Notes: generated by a model from the letters alone, not told the origin. A DNA stretch of 64,000 nucleotides from Costus lasius (GCA_027563935.2 CM050449.1:60095949-60159948), one strand, 5' to 3'. Counted from the first letter of the stretch, positions 1-13,000 are shown. Program-made: numbers and translations.

Positions 1-830
1 TATTATGGCTGACGCCTTCTCTTCCAGCCAGCCGACAGAACCAATCTCCATTGGCAAGCGTCAACTTCGGCAGCTTCATTTCTCAGCTAGCCAAAACCGC
101 CTTCCAGCTGCTACCCATCTTCTGGATCTGCTCCAGCCACACTATTTCATCCGCCAGATGCTGCTAGTTGTTCTAATCTCAGCAACCAAAGCTTCTATAG
201 CCACAGGCGACTTATTTCCAGCTGCAGGAATCTTCGAGCAGCGACCATTATTTCCAACGGCAGACCTCCTCTCGTCGCTATTAGAATCTGCTTCGCCTTC
301 AACCAGCCCTCTCCATCTCCAGCTGGCAGCTTTCTCCAGCCAGCAAGAAGTTCCTCTGATTCTTTGGCAGCAGTTTCTTTCCACCAATAGCGCCAATATC
401 TTCCACCAACAGCCGCGTCTATTTTCCCTTCCAGTTACCAGCGGCAGTAAGCCGCTCTTCTGATTTGCAGCTAGCTACTCTGGTTTTTTCGGCCTGCAGA
501 AGTTTCATTCGTTGATTTAACCACTGTTTTAATCATTTGTTTTGTTTTTATTTTATTTATTTATTTCTTTTCAGCAGCAGAACCTAAATTATTGACTCTG
601 ATTTTTTGTGCAGTGTCATCAGCTCAGCCCACTAGCCAATGACTTTGCTTCCAGAACTGTAGTCTCTAGCAGGCCACTCGAGACTCTTCATCATCACACT
701 ACTATTGGCACCACCACCATCATTGCTAGCAGCTCTTCAGCTAGCTCTGTTCCACCTCTACTGCAACAGCTCTTTCCACTAGCACCCTGTTCAGACCTCC
801 AGCGACATCTCTGATTTCCTTTTGAAAAAA
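1..830. other. unrecognised sequence with two short open frames
   Basis: I do not recognise this stretch. The plus strand has an open frame at 5-463 (Ser/Pro/Gln/Leu-rich, no motif) and a second at 608-814 (Ser/His-rich). Between them lies a T-rich tract ending in a CAG (about 540-575) that resembles a plant 3' splice site, but such tracts are common by chance. The composition recalls the Ser/Pro-rich frames inside the LTRs of elements D and E, so an LTR or leader of another retrotransposon is the likeliest identity. No domain, terminal repeat or primer binding site is visible. Confidence 0.3.
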
Positions 831-838
831 AAAATTAT

Positions 839-1938
839 TTTTTAAGTAAGAGACTATTTTTAGAACTGAGCCTTATGTACTTAAAATTATGCAGGGAAAT
901 TCTCAAAAGGCACATCTTTGGACATAACTGCATTTGCCCCGATTCTATGCACCGGATGATGATTGAGCTTACTATATAGTTTTGTGAGTATTGTTTGCAC
1001 TTTCTGGTGATTTGATTACTTGATTGTCTACACTTTTCTTCTTCTAAAATTTCTATCACTTTACAGCCTTTGCATTGTTAGAGTCTTATGTGATTATACG
1101 GATCTATTATTTTACACTTTTGACCATGATTGTATGAGTTTCATGCTTCACACCTTTTGCATTGATTATGACATTTTTTATGTTTAAATTTTTTATGACT
1201 TGAATCTATGTGATGAAAGTATGTAGATTTTTCTATGAGGATGAATGTTCATGCATGTCAATGCCTATGAATGGAGATATACCTATTATGTTAAATTTAT
1301 TTCTTCAAAATATATCTACTTGTTGAAATCCTTTATTGATTGATGCATAAGGTTTTTGGGTAGGTATGTTGTTTAATGAATGCAATCTAAGAGTGAAGCA
1401 TCTTTCTTGAATAAAATAAGCATATGAGTGTAATTTTTGAATTGATGTCAATTGATTAACCTAGTTGATGTTTAGTTTATCTTACTATTTGTTGGGAAAA
1501 AAAAATTCCAGGTTCCAAAAAGAGAGAGAGACTCCCCTACTTGGCACTATAAAAAATTGACAGTGGTACCTAAGACATGGGTTGAAGTCTATAAAAAAAA
1601 GGAGAGAGAAAAAGAAAATGATTCCTCTACTTAGCACTGTGTAAAATTGGCAGTGGTACCGAAGATAAGAGTTGAAGTCCAAATAAAAAGTATGTATCTA
1701 TGTGAGTACATACCATCCAAAAAAAAAAAAAATATGAATGGAAAAAGATTTTGGATATCCTATTCCTGTAAATAAAAGTATGATAGATTTAAACTGAGGT
1801 GAATTCATGAGACTGAAATTATTTTTATTATGCGAGTTGCGAAATTTTATTTGATCAAAGTTGTGAATCTTAAAGATTAAATTCAGAAGATGATGTATTT
1901 ATCTGAAATTTTGTGCAAAAAGTTAGTGGAGTATTTCA
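839..1938 (+). mobile_element. Athila-type 3' untranslated fragment in plus orientation
   Basis: The part from about 1200 to 1938 is a diverged inverted copy of about 19080-19870, the 3' untranslated region of Athila-2. Both carry two near-duplicate boxes with the words 'cttggcactgt', 'gacagtggtacc' and 'gttgaagtc', followed by 'gtatctatgtg'. Here they read on the plus strand, opposite to the Athila elements to the right. The fragment stops at 1938, where the outer end of a minus-strand Athila LTR begins. No coding capacity is seen. Confidence 0.7.
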
Positions 1939-2600
1939 TGAGTGATCCGCAAGTGCACGGATACTCGAAGTAATTTAGAAAGTATCGAATCCACAGGGAC
2001 CTACGTGTTAAGTACCAAATAATTGTATTCTTACTAGCTAAGTAAACCGAATATGATGCAAGTGATTGATAGAAAAAGCGTAAAGATAAACAGAGAGATA
2101 AACATGGGACTAGGGTTTCATCAACCTTGATTTCAATGACTAGATATATATAAAAGGTCGTCAATCAAATCCTATCATGATAAAGACTTAATTTACTTCA
2201 TAACGGGATCATCTCACTTTCATGCAGATAACCATGCAGAGATAAATCCTCACTTTCGTGCAAGATTCATCCCAAGCTAATGATAAGTAAATCATCAATC
2301 AGAGAATTCAAAGATCACTTTCGTGCATCCAAATTCTAAGTTGATTGTCTCAAGCGGAATCTCAATGATCACTTTCGTGCATCCGAGACTGAACACAAGT
2401 TCTAGGGCATATACACCAACACTAGGTCCTAGGGCATATACACCAACACTTTTTATCCTGAAAACCATGAAAAACTAAAATATAAGTAGACTTTGCAATA
2501 TTTGATGAATTTAACATAAAAATAAGCAAAAAGATCCTCAATTTAGCATGAAAAGATACGTAGAATGATACAAAATATACTATATATTTTGGTGTCATCA
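1939..2600 (-). mobile_element. internally deleted Athila-type LTR
   Basis: The left edge carries the word 'gatccgcaagtgcacgg' that also marks the LTR edges near 31673 and 54955. The right edge is 'ggtgtcatca', matching the LTR starts (minus strand) at 14046, 19006 and 34075. The intact Athila-2 LTR is about 2.4 kb, so roughly 1.7 kb is missing. The deletion point near 2400-2450 carries a short direct repeat listed separately. Confidence 0.75.
2402..2449. repeat. 21-bp direct repeat at a deletion junction
   Basis: The 21-bp word beginning 'ctagggcatatacaccaa' occurs at 2402-2422 and again at 2429-2449. The Athila LTR jumps here from its outer part to its inner end. This looks like filler or slippage left by repair of a double-strand break. 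Confidence 0.7.
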
Positions 2601-2855
2601 AAATACATAAGGCTCAAACTTTGCTTGTCCTCAAGCAAAAATCAAAAATTGATTAAAAGATAAACCTTTTCATGCTCAATAAATTTCTAAAATACAACCT
2701 ATCAATGAAAAATTCCACCAATTGATTTACAAAACTTCAAATAAACATATCATCCTTAGAACTCAACCCTCTAGATCCACAATTCAATCAAATAAAACTT
2801 TACAACTTGTATAATAAATAGAATTTTCAATCTCATGATTTCACCCAGTTTCAGT
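2601..2855 (-). mobile_element. stub of Athila 3' untranslated region
   Basis: It matches the sequence next to the Athila-2 3' LTR (19007-19260), including the hairpin word 'ttgcttgtcctcaagcaa'. It marks the LTR at 1939-2600 as a 3' LTR of a minus-strand element. At about 2856 it runs directly into the interior of another Athila LTR, so the two pieces were joined by recombination or deletion. Confidence 0.65.
2621..2638. other. conserved hairpin upstream of Athila 3' LTR
   Basis: A perfect 7-bp stem (ttgcttg/caagcaa) around a tcct loop. The same hairpin lies at 19026-19043 in Athila-2, at the same distance from the LTR. On the element's strand it reads as the 'TTGAGGACAAGC' type word I know from Athila/Tat-like elements just before the polypurine tract. 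Confidence 0.6.
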
Positions 2856-3547
2856 TAAATTAGATCTAACCTAAGGAAAGGATCCTAACATGCAATTCTA
2901 GGGTTCCAAATTCTCAACCAATTACCTTTCGGTTTCAAGCAAAAATTCTAAGAACATATTTAGTAACATGAACTTATAGAGAGTCTAAGCACAAATATCA
3001 CATGAGCAAAATTATCATGATGAGAAAGAAGATTTATCTAATCATTAAAAATCAAGGGGATTACACCCCATGTCCCAAATATGTCTACGCTTGCATGGAG
3101 AAAGAAATACAGTGAATCATAGTCTCAGAGTAATTAGAAAATGAAAAGAAAGGAGAAACAACTTTACACCACGGCTGTAAAGGAGTTAACAGCCGTAATT
3201 TGCTTCAATGAAGAGCGCTGTCACCGCTGTTTTGTTGGTTTCTCCACCGATCGGACTCCAACCGCTCTGAAACTTCTGTGGTGTCTTCCTCTCTTTCAGG
3301 CGAAGTTTTTGTATAAAGATCACAGCCGGAGATAGTCTCTATGCCTCTCGGTGCGAGAACAAACCCTAACCACCTCTCTACCAATTGCTCTTTGGGTACG
3401 TGATAAAAATTCATTCTTTCAGTGCGTGTGTCTGCTCCTCTTAAAGACGAGTCCGTAGTAGCTTTCGGATCTCAATTTGGAGTTTGGATCAGAAGTTATG
3501 GCCCGTGCAAGAATCGGACCCGTAAAAATCATGTTTTTGAGTGTAAT
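2856..3547 (-). repeat. Athila-1 3' LTR, distal segment
   Basis: It aligns with the LTR segment at 55543-56010 and with the interior of the Athila-2 LTR (for example 'ctaacatgcaat...agggttcca' and 'ttacaccccatgtccc'). The last five bases, gtaat (3543-3547), are the target site duplicated around element A. The segment continues at 13452 beyond A. Confidence 0.75.
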
Positions 3548-6500
3548 TGTAACATCCCTCAGAATCACACCCCACACGCATACAAGTAAAATACGGGGTT
3601 TCAAAAATTTTTTACTCTTCCATTAAAACACAAGAAGAAAGCGGCATCGAAGGACATTACTATGGAACAGAAAACCGCACAGAACTGAATAGGATCGATT
3701 ACTAGGAAATAGAAATCCGGAAAATCCAGAAAAAATCCGGCAGCAAGTATTCTAAACTACTGCTGCACAGACACACATATCTTGTAACAACAACAAACGT
3801 CCACACTACACATATGTGGAATTTCAGAAATATACAGAACTGATTATTCAGATACTAAAATAAACAACACAAATTCGGTTACACATCTCAAATCGGACAT
3901 TTCAAAATAAGAACCAATTCAATAAAAGAATCCAAGACTTGTATCCAATAATTTAAACGAAACAACTATAATATAATATCCTGAAAACAGGCATAAGCCC
4001 TCAGGAGATAAAACATGTCATATAGGTCATAATAAATTAGGCACGCAGGCCTGATAAATCTTTAGAAGACTATTCTTAGAAATGACATCAAACATTAGCG
4101 TCATATTAGCTGTAGCAATTACTGTCTTGATGTCTCACCTGAAAACATTTAAACAACGGAGGTGAGCTAAAAAGCTCAGTGAGTAAAAGACACTAAAAGT
4201 CATCCATAGTACACATCAAAAATATCATACTTAAGTTGAAATTCTTTTTATTTAACAGATAAGATAAATCAACTTAACATGCATGCTCATATCAGAAACA
4301 AACACAATCAAATACAGATACTTGTAACAATAGGCATCAAACAGGTAGGATATGAATATACCAACCCATACCAACTAACCACACCGCCTAATACATCTAA
4401 ATACAGATCGAAACAGAACTACAGAAATCAGAACTGACAGACAGAAAATCAGAATTTTCAGAGTCCAAACGGATAGTCTACATCGGAAACAGAAAGGCCA
4501 CAGAAGGCCTGATGACCACAGAAGGTCTGACCCCACCTCTGCCGAGGACGAGACAATGCATGCATATCAGAAACAGAATGGTAGAGGAGATATCAGTGGG
4601 TGGCCCCCGTCTTGTCAGGACGTGGCACTCTGGTCTCCAATACCCAGAACAGAATGGTAGAGGAGGTATCAGTGGGTGGCCCCCGTCTTGTTAGGACGTG
4701 GCACTCTGGCCTCCAAAACCCAGAACTGAATGGTAGAGGAGGTATCAGTGGGTGGCCCCCGTCTTGTTAGGACGTGGCACTCTGGCCTCCAAAACCCAGA
4801 ACTGAATGGTAGAGGAGGTATCAGTGGGTGGCCCCCGTCTTGTTAGGACGTGGCACTCTGGCCTCCAAAACCCAGAACTGAATGGTAGAGGAGGTATCAG
4901 TGGGTGGCCCCCGTCTTGTTAGGACGTGGCACTCTGGCCTCCAAAACCCAGAACTGAATGGTAGAGGAGGTATCAGTGGGTGGCCCCCGTCTTGTTAGGA
5001 CGTGGCACTCTGGCCTCCAATACCCAGAACAGAAATAGTGTCTCAAGGGTCGTAGTAGACTATCAGCACCATTACAGCGCCACAGAAGGAGGGTAAGGAC
5101 ACGGAAGAGTGCTACACTAGGGCATAATTTTACAGAACAGATTATACTGAAACGGAGGAGTAGGACTAACCACTACTAAATTCTTACATCATGCCCAAAG
5201 TCTAACAAACCAGAAAATGACACACCCCAATATCCAGTCCTTAAACACAGAACAGAAATTATATGAGTGAATTCCTTACAACTAACCTTAATTCATGTCA
5301 AACCATTCTATGTTCTCACAAATGTTTTAACACATTCAAGGTTTTCAGAAAATTCACAACATATAAACAGAACAGGAAATATCCACATAACAAACAATTA
5401 AATACAGAACAGAAATTATTCATATAACAAACATTTAAACACAGAACAGAAATTATTCATGAAATAATCTCCTCAAAATTTCTAAAATCGTGAGCTATAA
5501 AATTACTGTAAGGGGCGCCACTTTCAGAACCTTAACAGAACGCACAAATTTCATGTAAATAATTTCAGTCCCCCACTACAGATAATTTTAATTACACGCT
5601 CGTGAAGAAAATTGACCAAAGCCCCAAAATTGGCTCGAACTATATTTTCGAAAATTCCTAAGTTCTTAGTTAAATCCCCAATTTTGTTTTCTCTAAAATT
5701 TCTCATCAAACAAATAAATTTTAGAAGAACTACAGACCACAATTTAAGAGGTTAAACCATACAATGTAAATTTTTCTCACAAAGGAATATTCGTCTAACC
5801 AAAACATAGCAGATTTATATTGTCAGTTTGCAAAATATATTTTTAGTCCAATTTCGAACCAAAGCTAGTCAATATTGTATTCAAAATGAAGCTCTCTGAA
5901 TCTAGTTTCCAATAAAACTGGTTTCACAAGATTTCGAATTGTAGGCAGGAAGATATAAGGGTTCGAACATAGGAAGGTCAGAATTTCAGATTTCAAGAAA
6001 ACAGATTCATATATCAGACTTGCGACATTTATTTCAGATCCAATAACTAATCGAAAATAGGCGTTATGGGAGTCAAAATAAAGCTCTTCGAGCCTACGGT
6101 CTAATAAAACTGATTTGACAAGATTTCGAGCTATACCTAGGGAGATATGATGGTTCGAACACATAAAGGTCGAAATCCAGAATTTCAGAAAACTGATTTT
6201 GTACCGCTGGATTGCAATACAGATTGAAATACGAATACCGCTCGGATACGGTCGATATCATATTCAAATTAAAGCCAAACATATCTAGTTTCATACAAAA
6301 TTTATCTCGTGCGATTTGGATCTATAGGCCATGAGATATTGGGGTTATAGTACACAAAGGTCAGATTAACGAATGCAGATTTCAGCAGAACAGGATTTTA
6401 AAACCCTATAATTATTTGAATTCAACCCCATACGAATAATCATGGCAAATAACGAATTTTAATTCGGATTAGACTCCTTAGGATCGAATTACTCACAGAA

Positions 6501-7013
6501 AATCGCCCACAGAGAAAACGCCAAAACAGGGGATCAGGGGTCTCCAGAAAGTTCGTCCACCACCAGTCTGCCACCACCAGCGTCAGAAATTTTGCAGGAG
6601 GCGCCAAGCACAGTGAGGGGTGACAACACAGGCGGCTAGGGCAAGAAACAAACCAAAAATCGTGAGGGAGAGGAGCTCTCACGAATTTTCCCCCTTTTTT
6701 TTTTTTTCCACCCCAAACGGATCCAAGATCCAATAACCCAATTAACTTAAGTGGAAATCGGCTTTAATGGGCTTACCTGGGCTTAACCACCATGCGCCAC
6801 TCCAATAACACAAAAATATGCGCCACCATGGTGGAAGAATTCCAGGAGCAAATAGTCAAGGTTGAGGGTTCGAAGCCCCAACGAAAATAATTATTTTTGC
6901 CCTGTAGGAAAAAGTCCTACAATTAGGCAAAAATCCCAAAATTTTAACAGATAAAAATACAGAAACAGAATTTCTAACCTTAAATCGTAATTCAGAAAAT
7001 CGAGGGCGTTACA
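3548..7013 (-). repeat. 3' LTR of element A (3466 bp)
   Basis: Starts TGTAACATCC and ends GCGTTACA. It holds six copies of a 76-bp tandem repeat where the 5' LTR has five. No long open frame is present; the short frames inside are identical between the two LTRs only because the copies are nearly identical. Confidence 0.95.
4578..5031. repeat. 76-bp tandem repeat, six copies
   Basis: The unit contains 'ggtagaggaggtatcagtgg', 'gcccccgtcttgttaggacg' and 'tggcactctggcctcc'. The six copies are almost identical; the outer ones differ slightly (gtcagg for gttagg, aatac for aaaac). There are five copies in the sister LTR and two in element C. Confidence 0.95.
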
Positions 7014-7026
7014 TCCTCCCCCCCTT
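7014..7026 (-). promoter_or_regulatory. polypurine tract of element A
   Basis: On the minus strand this is an uninterrupted purine run (A and G only) directly abutting the 3' LTR, the expected primer site for plus-strand DNA synthesis. Confidence 0.85.
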
Positions 7027-7042
7027 ATAGAGCTTTAGTCCT

Positions 7043-9616
7043 CTAAAGCTGACCAAGCCCGTCACTGAATAGGTGAGGATGCTCCTTTCTCATATCTGCT
7101 TCAACCTCCCAAGAGGCTTCTTCAACAGACTGATTTCCCCAGATGACTTTCACAAGTGGAATAACCTTATTTCTCAGCACTTTCTCTTTTCTATCTTCAA
7201 TTCTGAGAGGTTTCACCACCAAAGTCATGTTCTCTTCAAGCTGAAGAGGTTCCAACTCCAGAACATGAGAAGGATCAGAACAATATTTTCTGAGTGCAGA
7301 AACATGGAACACATTATGGAGGTGTTCTAGTGATGGGGGTAGAGCAAGTCGGTATGCCACAGGTCCAACCCTCTCAATGATATCAAAGGGACCAATGTAC
7401 CTGGGACTCAATTTTCCTCTCTTCCCAAATCTCATCACCCCTTTCATAGGCGAGACCTTTAGGAAAACATGCTCTCCCACCAAAAACTCAAGAGGACGCC
7501 TCCTCACATCAGCATAACTCCTCTGTCTATCCTGAGCAATCTTCATCTTTTTCTGAATTTCTCTGATCTTCTCAGTGGCTTCCTGAACAGCATCAGACCT
7601 TAGCACTGTTCTGTCTCCAGTTTCCTCCCAGCATATAGGCGTTCTGCATTTCCTCCCATATAGGGCCTCATACGGAGCCATCTGTATGCTAGAGTGAAAG
7701 CTATTGTTGTAGGTGAACTCTATCAGTGATAAGTCCAGATCCCACTCAACAGACCAGTCAACCACATAAGATCTCAGAAGATCCTCTAGTGTCTGAATAG
7801 TTCTCTCTGTCTGACCATCAGATTGAGGATGATATGCAGTGCTAAAACTCAGATTAGTTCCCAAATCTTCCTGTAATTTCTTCCAAAACCTGGACAAAAA
7901 TCGAGGATCACGATCAGAGACAATGTCCAAAGGAACTCCATGTAATCTGACAATCTCATCGATGTACAGTTTTGCTAACCGATCCAAACTGTAAGTCATT
8001 TTGATCGGTAAGAAGTGAGCTGACTTCGTGAGTCTGTCCACAATCACCCATACGGCATCATGATTCCTTCTGGTATTGGGTAGTCCACACACAAAGTCCA
8101 TACTGATATGCTCCCACTTCCACTGAGGAATAGGGAGAGACTGCATCAAACCGCCCGGCCTCTGATGCTCAGCCTTCACGGTTTGGCAAGTCAAACATCT
8201 GGACACAAACAAATGCACATCCTTCTTCATACCGTGCCACCAGAAAGTCTTTTTCAGATCCTGATACATCTTGGTACTACCAGGATGAACGGTATACTTA
8301 GTGCAATGACTTTCCTTAAGAATTTCATTTCTCAACTCAGGGTCCTCAGGGACACAGACCCTTCCACGAAATCTGAGGAGACCATCATCCGACATACTGA
8401 AATTCTCATCCCAGTCTTGCTCAGACCTCTCTTTCCACCGTAGAATATCCTGATCTGACTGCTGCCCTGATCTCAGTCTCTGCAGTAAGTCTGACTGAAC
8501 CCTGAGAGAAGCCAGAAGACCGCCTCTCTCACCCAGAGTCACACTCAGATGCATGTCACTGAACTCCTGCAATAGTCGCCACTCCTGGACTCGCAATGCA
8601 GCTATCTGAGTCACAGGATACCGACTAAGAGCATCAGCCACCACATTGGCTTTACCAGACTGATATTGGATGGTGAAGTCATAATCCTTTATCAATTCAA
8701 GCCATCGCCTCTGTCTCATATTCAGCTCTTTCTGAGTGAAGATATACTTCAAACTCTGGTGATCTGTAAACAATTCAAATGTCTGTCCAAACAGATAGTG
8801 CCTCCAGATTTTCAAGGCAAAAACTACAGCTGCCAACTCCAGATCATGAGTGGGGTAGTTTACTTCGTAATCTTTGAGTTGCCTTGAAGCATAAGCGACT
8901 ACTTTTCCTTGCTGCATCAGTACAGCACCCAGACCCTTACCAGAGGCATCAGTGTAAACAATGAACTTCTCTCCATCACAGGGAATGATGAGGATAGGAG
9001 CACTGGTCAGTCTCTTTTTCAGTTCCTGAAAACTAGACTCACAATCATCAGACCACTCAAACTTCAAATTCTTTTTGGTTAACTTAGTTAGAGGACCAGC
9101 CAACTTGGAAAAACCTTCCACAAAACGGCGGTAGTATCCAGCTAAGCCCAGAAAACTTCTGACCTCAGTCGCTGTAGTTGGTCTTCCCCAGTGAAGAATG
9201 GCCTCCACCTTCACTGGATCCACAGACACACCCTGGTCAGAACTAATGTGTCCCAGAAAGCCAATCTGATGTAACCAGAACTCACATTTGCTGGCCTTAG
9301 CATACAGCTGCTTCAGCCGCAGAATCTCCAGCACCTTGCGCAAATCCTGAGTGTGATCTTGCGCATTCTTGGAGTAGATCAGAATATCATCTATGAAGAC
9401 GACCACACATTTGTCCAGAAGTTCATGAAATACTCTGTTCATCAGATCCATAAACACTGCAGGAGCATTTGTCAGTCCAAAGGGCATAACAAGAAATTCA
9501 TAGTGCCCATACCTGGTCCTGAATGCAGTTTTAGGTACATCCTCCTCCCGAACACTCATCTGATAATAGCCAGACCCCAGGTCAAGTAAAAAATTCTCTA
9601 GGCCCCGGACTACCAT
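7043..9616 (-). CDS. pol of element A: truncated RT, RNase H, integrase, chromodomain
   Basis: An open frame of 857 codons. Residues 1-150 are the second half of a Ty3/gypsy reverse transcriptase, including the catalytic FIDDIL box. RNase H follows (about 210-330; TDASG, DHQSLKY). Integrase has an HHCC zinc finger ([13 protein letters not shown]; about 435-490) and a core with all three acidic positions ([16 protein letters not shown], the Glu of QTERTIQ). The C-terminus (about 770-855; FHVSALRKY to EASWEVE) fits the chromodomain of Tekay/Del chromoviruses. The N-terminal RT is lost in the deletion that fused gag to RT near 9600-9615, so the listed ATG is not the original start. It lies in a different frame from gag. 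The frame is open because the element is young, but the product cannot be a complete polymerase. Confidence 0.9.
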   Translation of the reverse strand: MVVRGLENFLLDLGSGYYQMSVREEDVPKTAFRTRYGHYEFLVMPFGLTNAPAVFMDLMNRVFHELLDKCVVVFIDDILIYSKNAQDHTQDLRKVLEILRLKQLYAKASKCEFWLHQIGFLGHISSDQGVSVDPVKVEAILHWGRPTTATEVRSFLGLAGYYRRFVEGFSKLAGPLTKLTKKNLKFEWSDDCESSFQELKKRLTSAPILIIPCDGEKFIVYTDASGKGLGAVLMQQGKVVAYASRQLKDYEVNYPTHDLELAAVVFALKIWRHYLFGQTFELFTDHQSLKYIFTQKELNMRQRRWLELIKDYDFTIQYQSGKANVVADALSRYPVTQIAALRVQEWRLLQEFSDMHLSVTLGERGGLLASLRVQSDLLQRLRSGQQSDQDILRWKERSEQDWDENFSMSDDGLLRFRGRVCVPEDPELRNEILKESHCTKYTVHPGSTKMYQDLKKTFWWHGMKKDVHLFVSRCLTCQTVKAEHQRPGGLMQSLPIPQWKWEHISMDFVCGLPNTRRNHDAVWVIVDRLTKSAHFLPIKMTYSLDRLAKLYIDEIVRLHGVPLDIVSDRDPRFLSRFWKKLQEDLGTNLSFSTAYHPQSDGQTERTIQTLEDLLRSYVVDWSVEWDLDLSLIEFTYNNSFHSSIQMAPYEALYGRKCRTPICWEETGDRTVLRSDAVQEATEKIREIQKKMKIAQDRQRSYADVRRRPLEFLVGEHVFLKVSPMKGVMRFGKRGKLSPRYIGPFDIIERVGPVAYRLALPPSLEHLHNVFHVSALRKYCSDPSHVLELEPLQLEENMTLVVKPLRIEDRKEKVLRNKVIPLVKVIWGNQSVEEASWEVEADMRKEHPHLFSDGLGQL

Positions 9617-9914
9617 AAAATGCAGTCGGGTTCAGGTGCTGAAACTCTCGAACCAACCGAGCATATCGTTGATGTGCGCCATCACCCAGAGGAGAACCAG
9701 CCGGTTGTGCCTGTGACTGAGACTGTGTCTGCGACAGCCGCTGCAATAACTGTTGCTGAACCTCCATGTGCTGCGCCTGCTGCTGCTGCATCATCTGAGT
9801 TTGCTGCTGAATGAATGCGTTCTGTTGTTGCATCATAGCAGTCATAGCCTCCATGGTCTGCCTCAGATCAGGCTGTTGATCACCGTTGCTACTGCTAGCT
9901 CTTGGTCGCACCAT
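9582..9914 (-). pseudogene. gag N-terminal remnant of element A
   Basis: Starts at the ATG of MVRPRASSSNGDQQ, matching the gag start of element C. A Gln/Met-rich segment (about residues 15-60, probably coiled coil) leads to [16 protein letters not shown]. After 'GSPGPRE' the reading enters the deletion junction and stops at 9582. The capsid domain, both zinc knuckles and the protease present in C are missing. The CAG of REFQH here is a TAG stop in C, giving a direct ancestral comparison. Confidence 0.85.
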
Positions 9915-10043
9915 TTTTACCTGCATCACATAACACAGTAGAATAACAACCAGTATTCAATCACAAATCAGATCCTAACTTGGTTTCTAGCAATACACAA
10001 ACAAAGTTTTCCTTCCCCGGAGTTTCTAATTGCTAGTAATATT

Positions 10044-10055
10044 GCTCTGATACCA
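10044..10055 (-). promoter_or_regulatory. primer binding site of element A (initiator Met-tRNA)
   Basis: The minus strand reads TGGTATCAGAGC, complementary to the 3' end of plant initiator Met-tRNA, two bases inside the 5' LTR. It fixes the element's orientation. Confidence 0.95.
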
Positions 10056-10057
10056 TC

Positions 10058-13000
10058 TGTAACATCCCTCAGAATCACACCCCACACGCATACAAGTAAA
10101 ATACGGGGTTTCAAAAATTTTTTACTCTTCCATTAAAACACAAGAAGAAAGCGGCATCGAAGGACATTACTACGGAACAGAAAACCGCACAGAACTGAAT
10201 AGGATCGATTACTAGGAAATAGAAATCCGGAAAATCCAGAAAAAATCCGGCAGCAAGTATTCTAAACTACTGCTGCACAGACACACATATCTTGTAACAA
10301 CAACAAACGTCCACACTACACATATGTGGAATTTCAGAAATATACAGAACTGATTATTCAGATACTAAAATAAACAACACAAATTCGGTTACACATCTCA
10401 AATCGGACATTTCAAAATAAGAACCAATTCAATAAAAGAATCCAAGACTTGTATCCAATAATTTAAACGAAACAACTATAATATAATATCCTGAAAACAG
10501 GCATAAGCCCTCAGGAGATAAAACATGTCATATAGGTCATAATAAATTAGGCACGCAGGCCTGATAAATCTTTAGAAGACTATTCTTAGAAATGACATCA
10601 AACATTAGCGTCATATTAGCTGTAGCAATTACTGTCTTGATGTCTCACCTGAAAACATTTAAACAACGGAGGTGAGCTAAAAAGCTCAGTGAGTAAAAGA
10701 CACTAAAAGTCATCCATAGTACACATCAAAAATATCATACTTAAGTTGAAATTCTTTTTATTTAACAGATAAGATAAATCAACTTAACATGCATGCTCAT
10801 ATCAGAAACAAACACAATCAAATACAGATACTTGTAACAATAGGCATCAAACAGGTAGGATATGAATATACCAACCCATACCAACTAACCACACCGCCTA
10901 ATACATCTAAATACAGATCGAAACAGAACTACAGAAATCAGAACTGACAGACAGAAAATCAGAATTTTCAGAGTCCAAACGGATAGTCTACATCGGAAAC
11001 AGAAAGGCCACAAAAGGCCTGATGACCACAGAAGGTCTGACCCCACCTCTGCCGAGGACGAGACAATGCATGCATATCAGAAACAGAATGGTAGAGGAGA
11101 TATCAGTGGGTGGCCCCCGTCTTGTCAGGACGTGGCACTCTGGTCTCCAATACCCAGAACAGAATGGTAGAGGAGGTATCAGTGGGTGGCCCCCGTCTTG
11201 TTAGGACGTGGCACTCTGGCCTCCAAAACCCAGAACTGAATGGTAGAGGAGGTATCAGTGGGTGGCCCCCGTCTTGTTAGGACGTGGCACTCTGGCCTCC
11301 AAAACCCAGAACTGAATGGTAGAGGAGGTATCAGTGGGTGGCCCCCGTCTTGTTAGGACGTGGCACTCTGGCCTCCAAAACCCAGAACTGAATGGTAGAG
11401 GAGGTATCAGTGGGTGGCCCCCGTCTTGTTAGGACGTGGCACTCTGGCCTCCAATACCCAGAACAGAAATAGTGTCTCAAGGGTCGTAGTAGACTATCAG
11501 CACCATTACAGCGCCACAGAAGGAGGGTAAGGACACGGAAGAGTGCTACACTAGGGCATAATTTTACAGAACAGATTATACTGAAACGGAGGAGTAGGAC
11601 TAACCACTACTAAATTCTTACATCATGCCCAAAGTCTAACAAACCAGAAAATGACACACCCCAATATCCAGTCCTTAAACACAGAACAGAAATTATATGA
11701 GTGAATTCCTTACAACTAACCTTAATTCATGTCAAACCATTCTATGTTCTCACAAATGTTTTAACACATTCAAGGTTTTCAGAAAATTCACAACATATAA
11801 ACAGAACAGGAAATATCCACATAACAAACAATTAAATACAGAACAGAAATTATTCATATAACAAACATTTAAACACAGAACAGAAATTATTCATGAAATA
11901 ATCTCCTCAAAATTTCTAAAATCGTGAGCTATAAAATTACTGTAAGGGGCGCCACTTTCAGAACCTTAACAGAACGCACAAATTTCATGTAAATAATTTC
12001 AGTCCCCCACTACAGATAATTTTAATTACACGCTCGTGAAGAAAATTGACCAAAGCCCCAAAATTGGCTCGAACTATATTTTCGAAAATTCCTAAGTTCT
12101 TAGTTAAATCCCCAATTTTGTTTTCTCTAAAATTTCTCATCAAACAAATAAATTTTAGAAGAACTACAGACCACAATTTAAGAGGTTAAACCATACAATG
12201 TAAATTTTTCTCACAAAGGAATATTCGTCTAACCAAAACATAGCAGATTTATATTGTCAGTTTGCAAAATATATTTTTAGTCCAATTTCGAACCAAAGCT
12301 AGTCAATATTGTATTCAAAATGAAGCTCTCTGAATCTAGTTTCCAATAAAACTGGTTTCACAAGATTTCGAATTGTAGGCAGGAAGATATAAGGGTTCGA
12401 ACATAGGAAGGTCAGAATTTCAGATTTCAAGAAAACAGATTCATATATCAGACTTGCGACATTTATTTCAGATCCAATAACTAATCGAAAATAGGCGTTA
12501 TGGGAGTCAAAATAAAGCTCTTCGAGCCTACGGTCTAATAAAACTGATTTGACAAGATTTCGAGCTATACCTAGGGAGATATGATGGTTCGAACACATAA
12601 AGGTCGAAATCCAGAATTTCAGAAAACTGATTTTGTACCGCTGGATTGCAATACAGATTGAAATACGAATACCGCTCGGATACGGTCGATATCATATTCA
12701 AATTAAAGCCAAACATATCTAGTTTCATACAAAATTTATCTCGTGCGATTTGGATCTATAGGCCATGAGATATTGGGGTTATAGTACACAAAGGTCAGAT
12801 TAACGAATGCAGATTTCAGCAGAACAGGATTTTAAAACCCTATAATTATTTGAATTCAACCCCATACGAATAATCATGGCAAATAACGAATTTTAATTCG
12901 GATTAGACTCCTTAGGATCGAATTACTCACAGAAAATCGCCCACAGAGAAAACGCCAAAACAGGGGATCAGGGGTCTCCAGAAAGTTCGTCCACCACCAG

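Noticed and set aside
1..830. host gene with an intron, suggested by the tract ending in CAG near 575
   Set aside because: No domain, no matching 5' splice site context that I can defend, and the surroundings are transposon sequence; kept only as unrecognised.
4512..4694. 60-codon ORF repeated at 11022 and similar minus frames at 58065
   Set aside because: Produced by the 76-bp LTR tandem repeat, whose length is not a multiple of three.
6860..6890. tRNA B-box-like word ggttcgaagcccc in the A LTRs, with a variant at 56155 in C
   Set aside because: It is a conserved LTR word of this family; no cloverleaf surrounds it.
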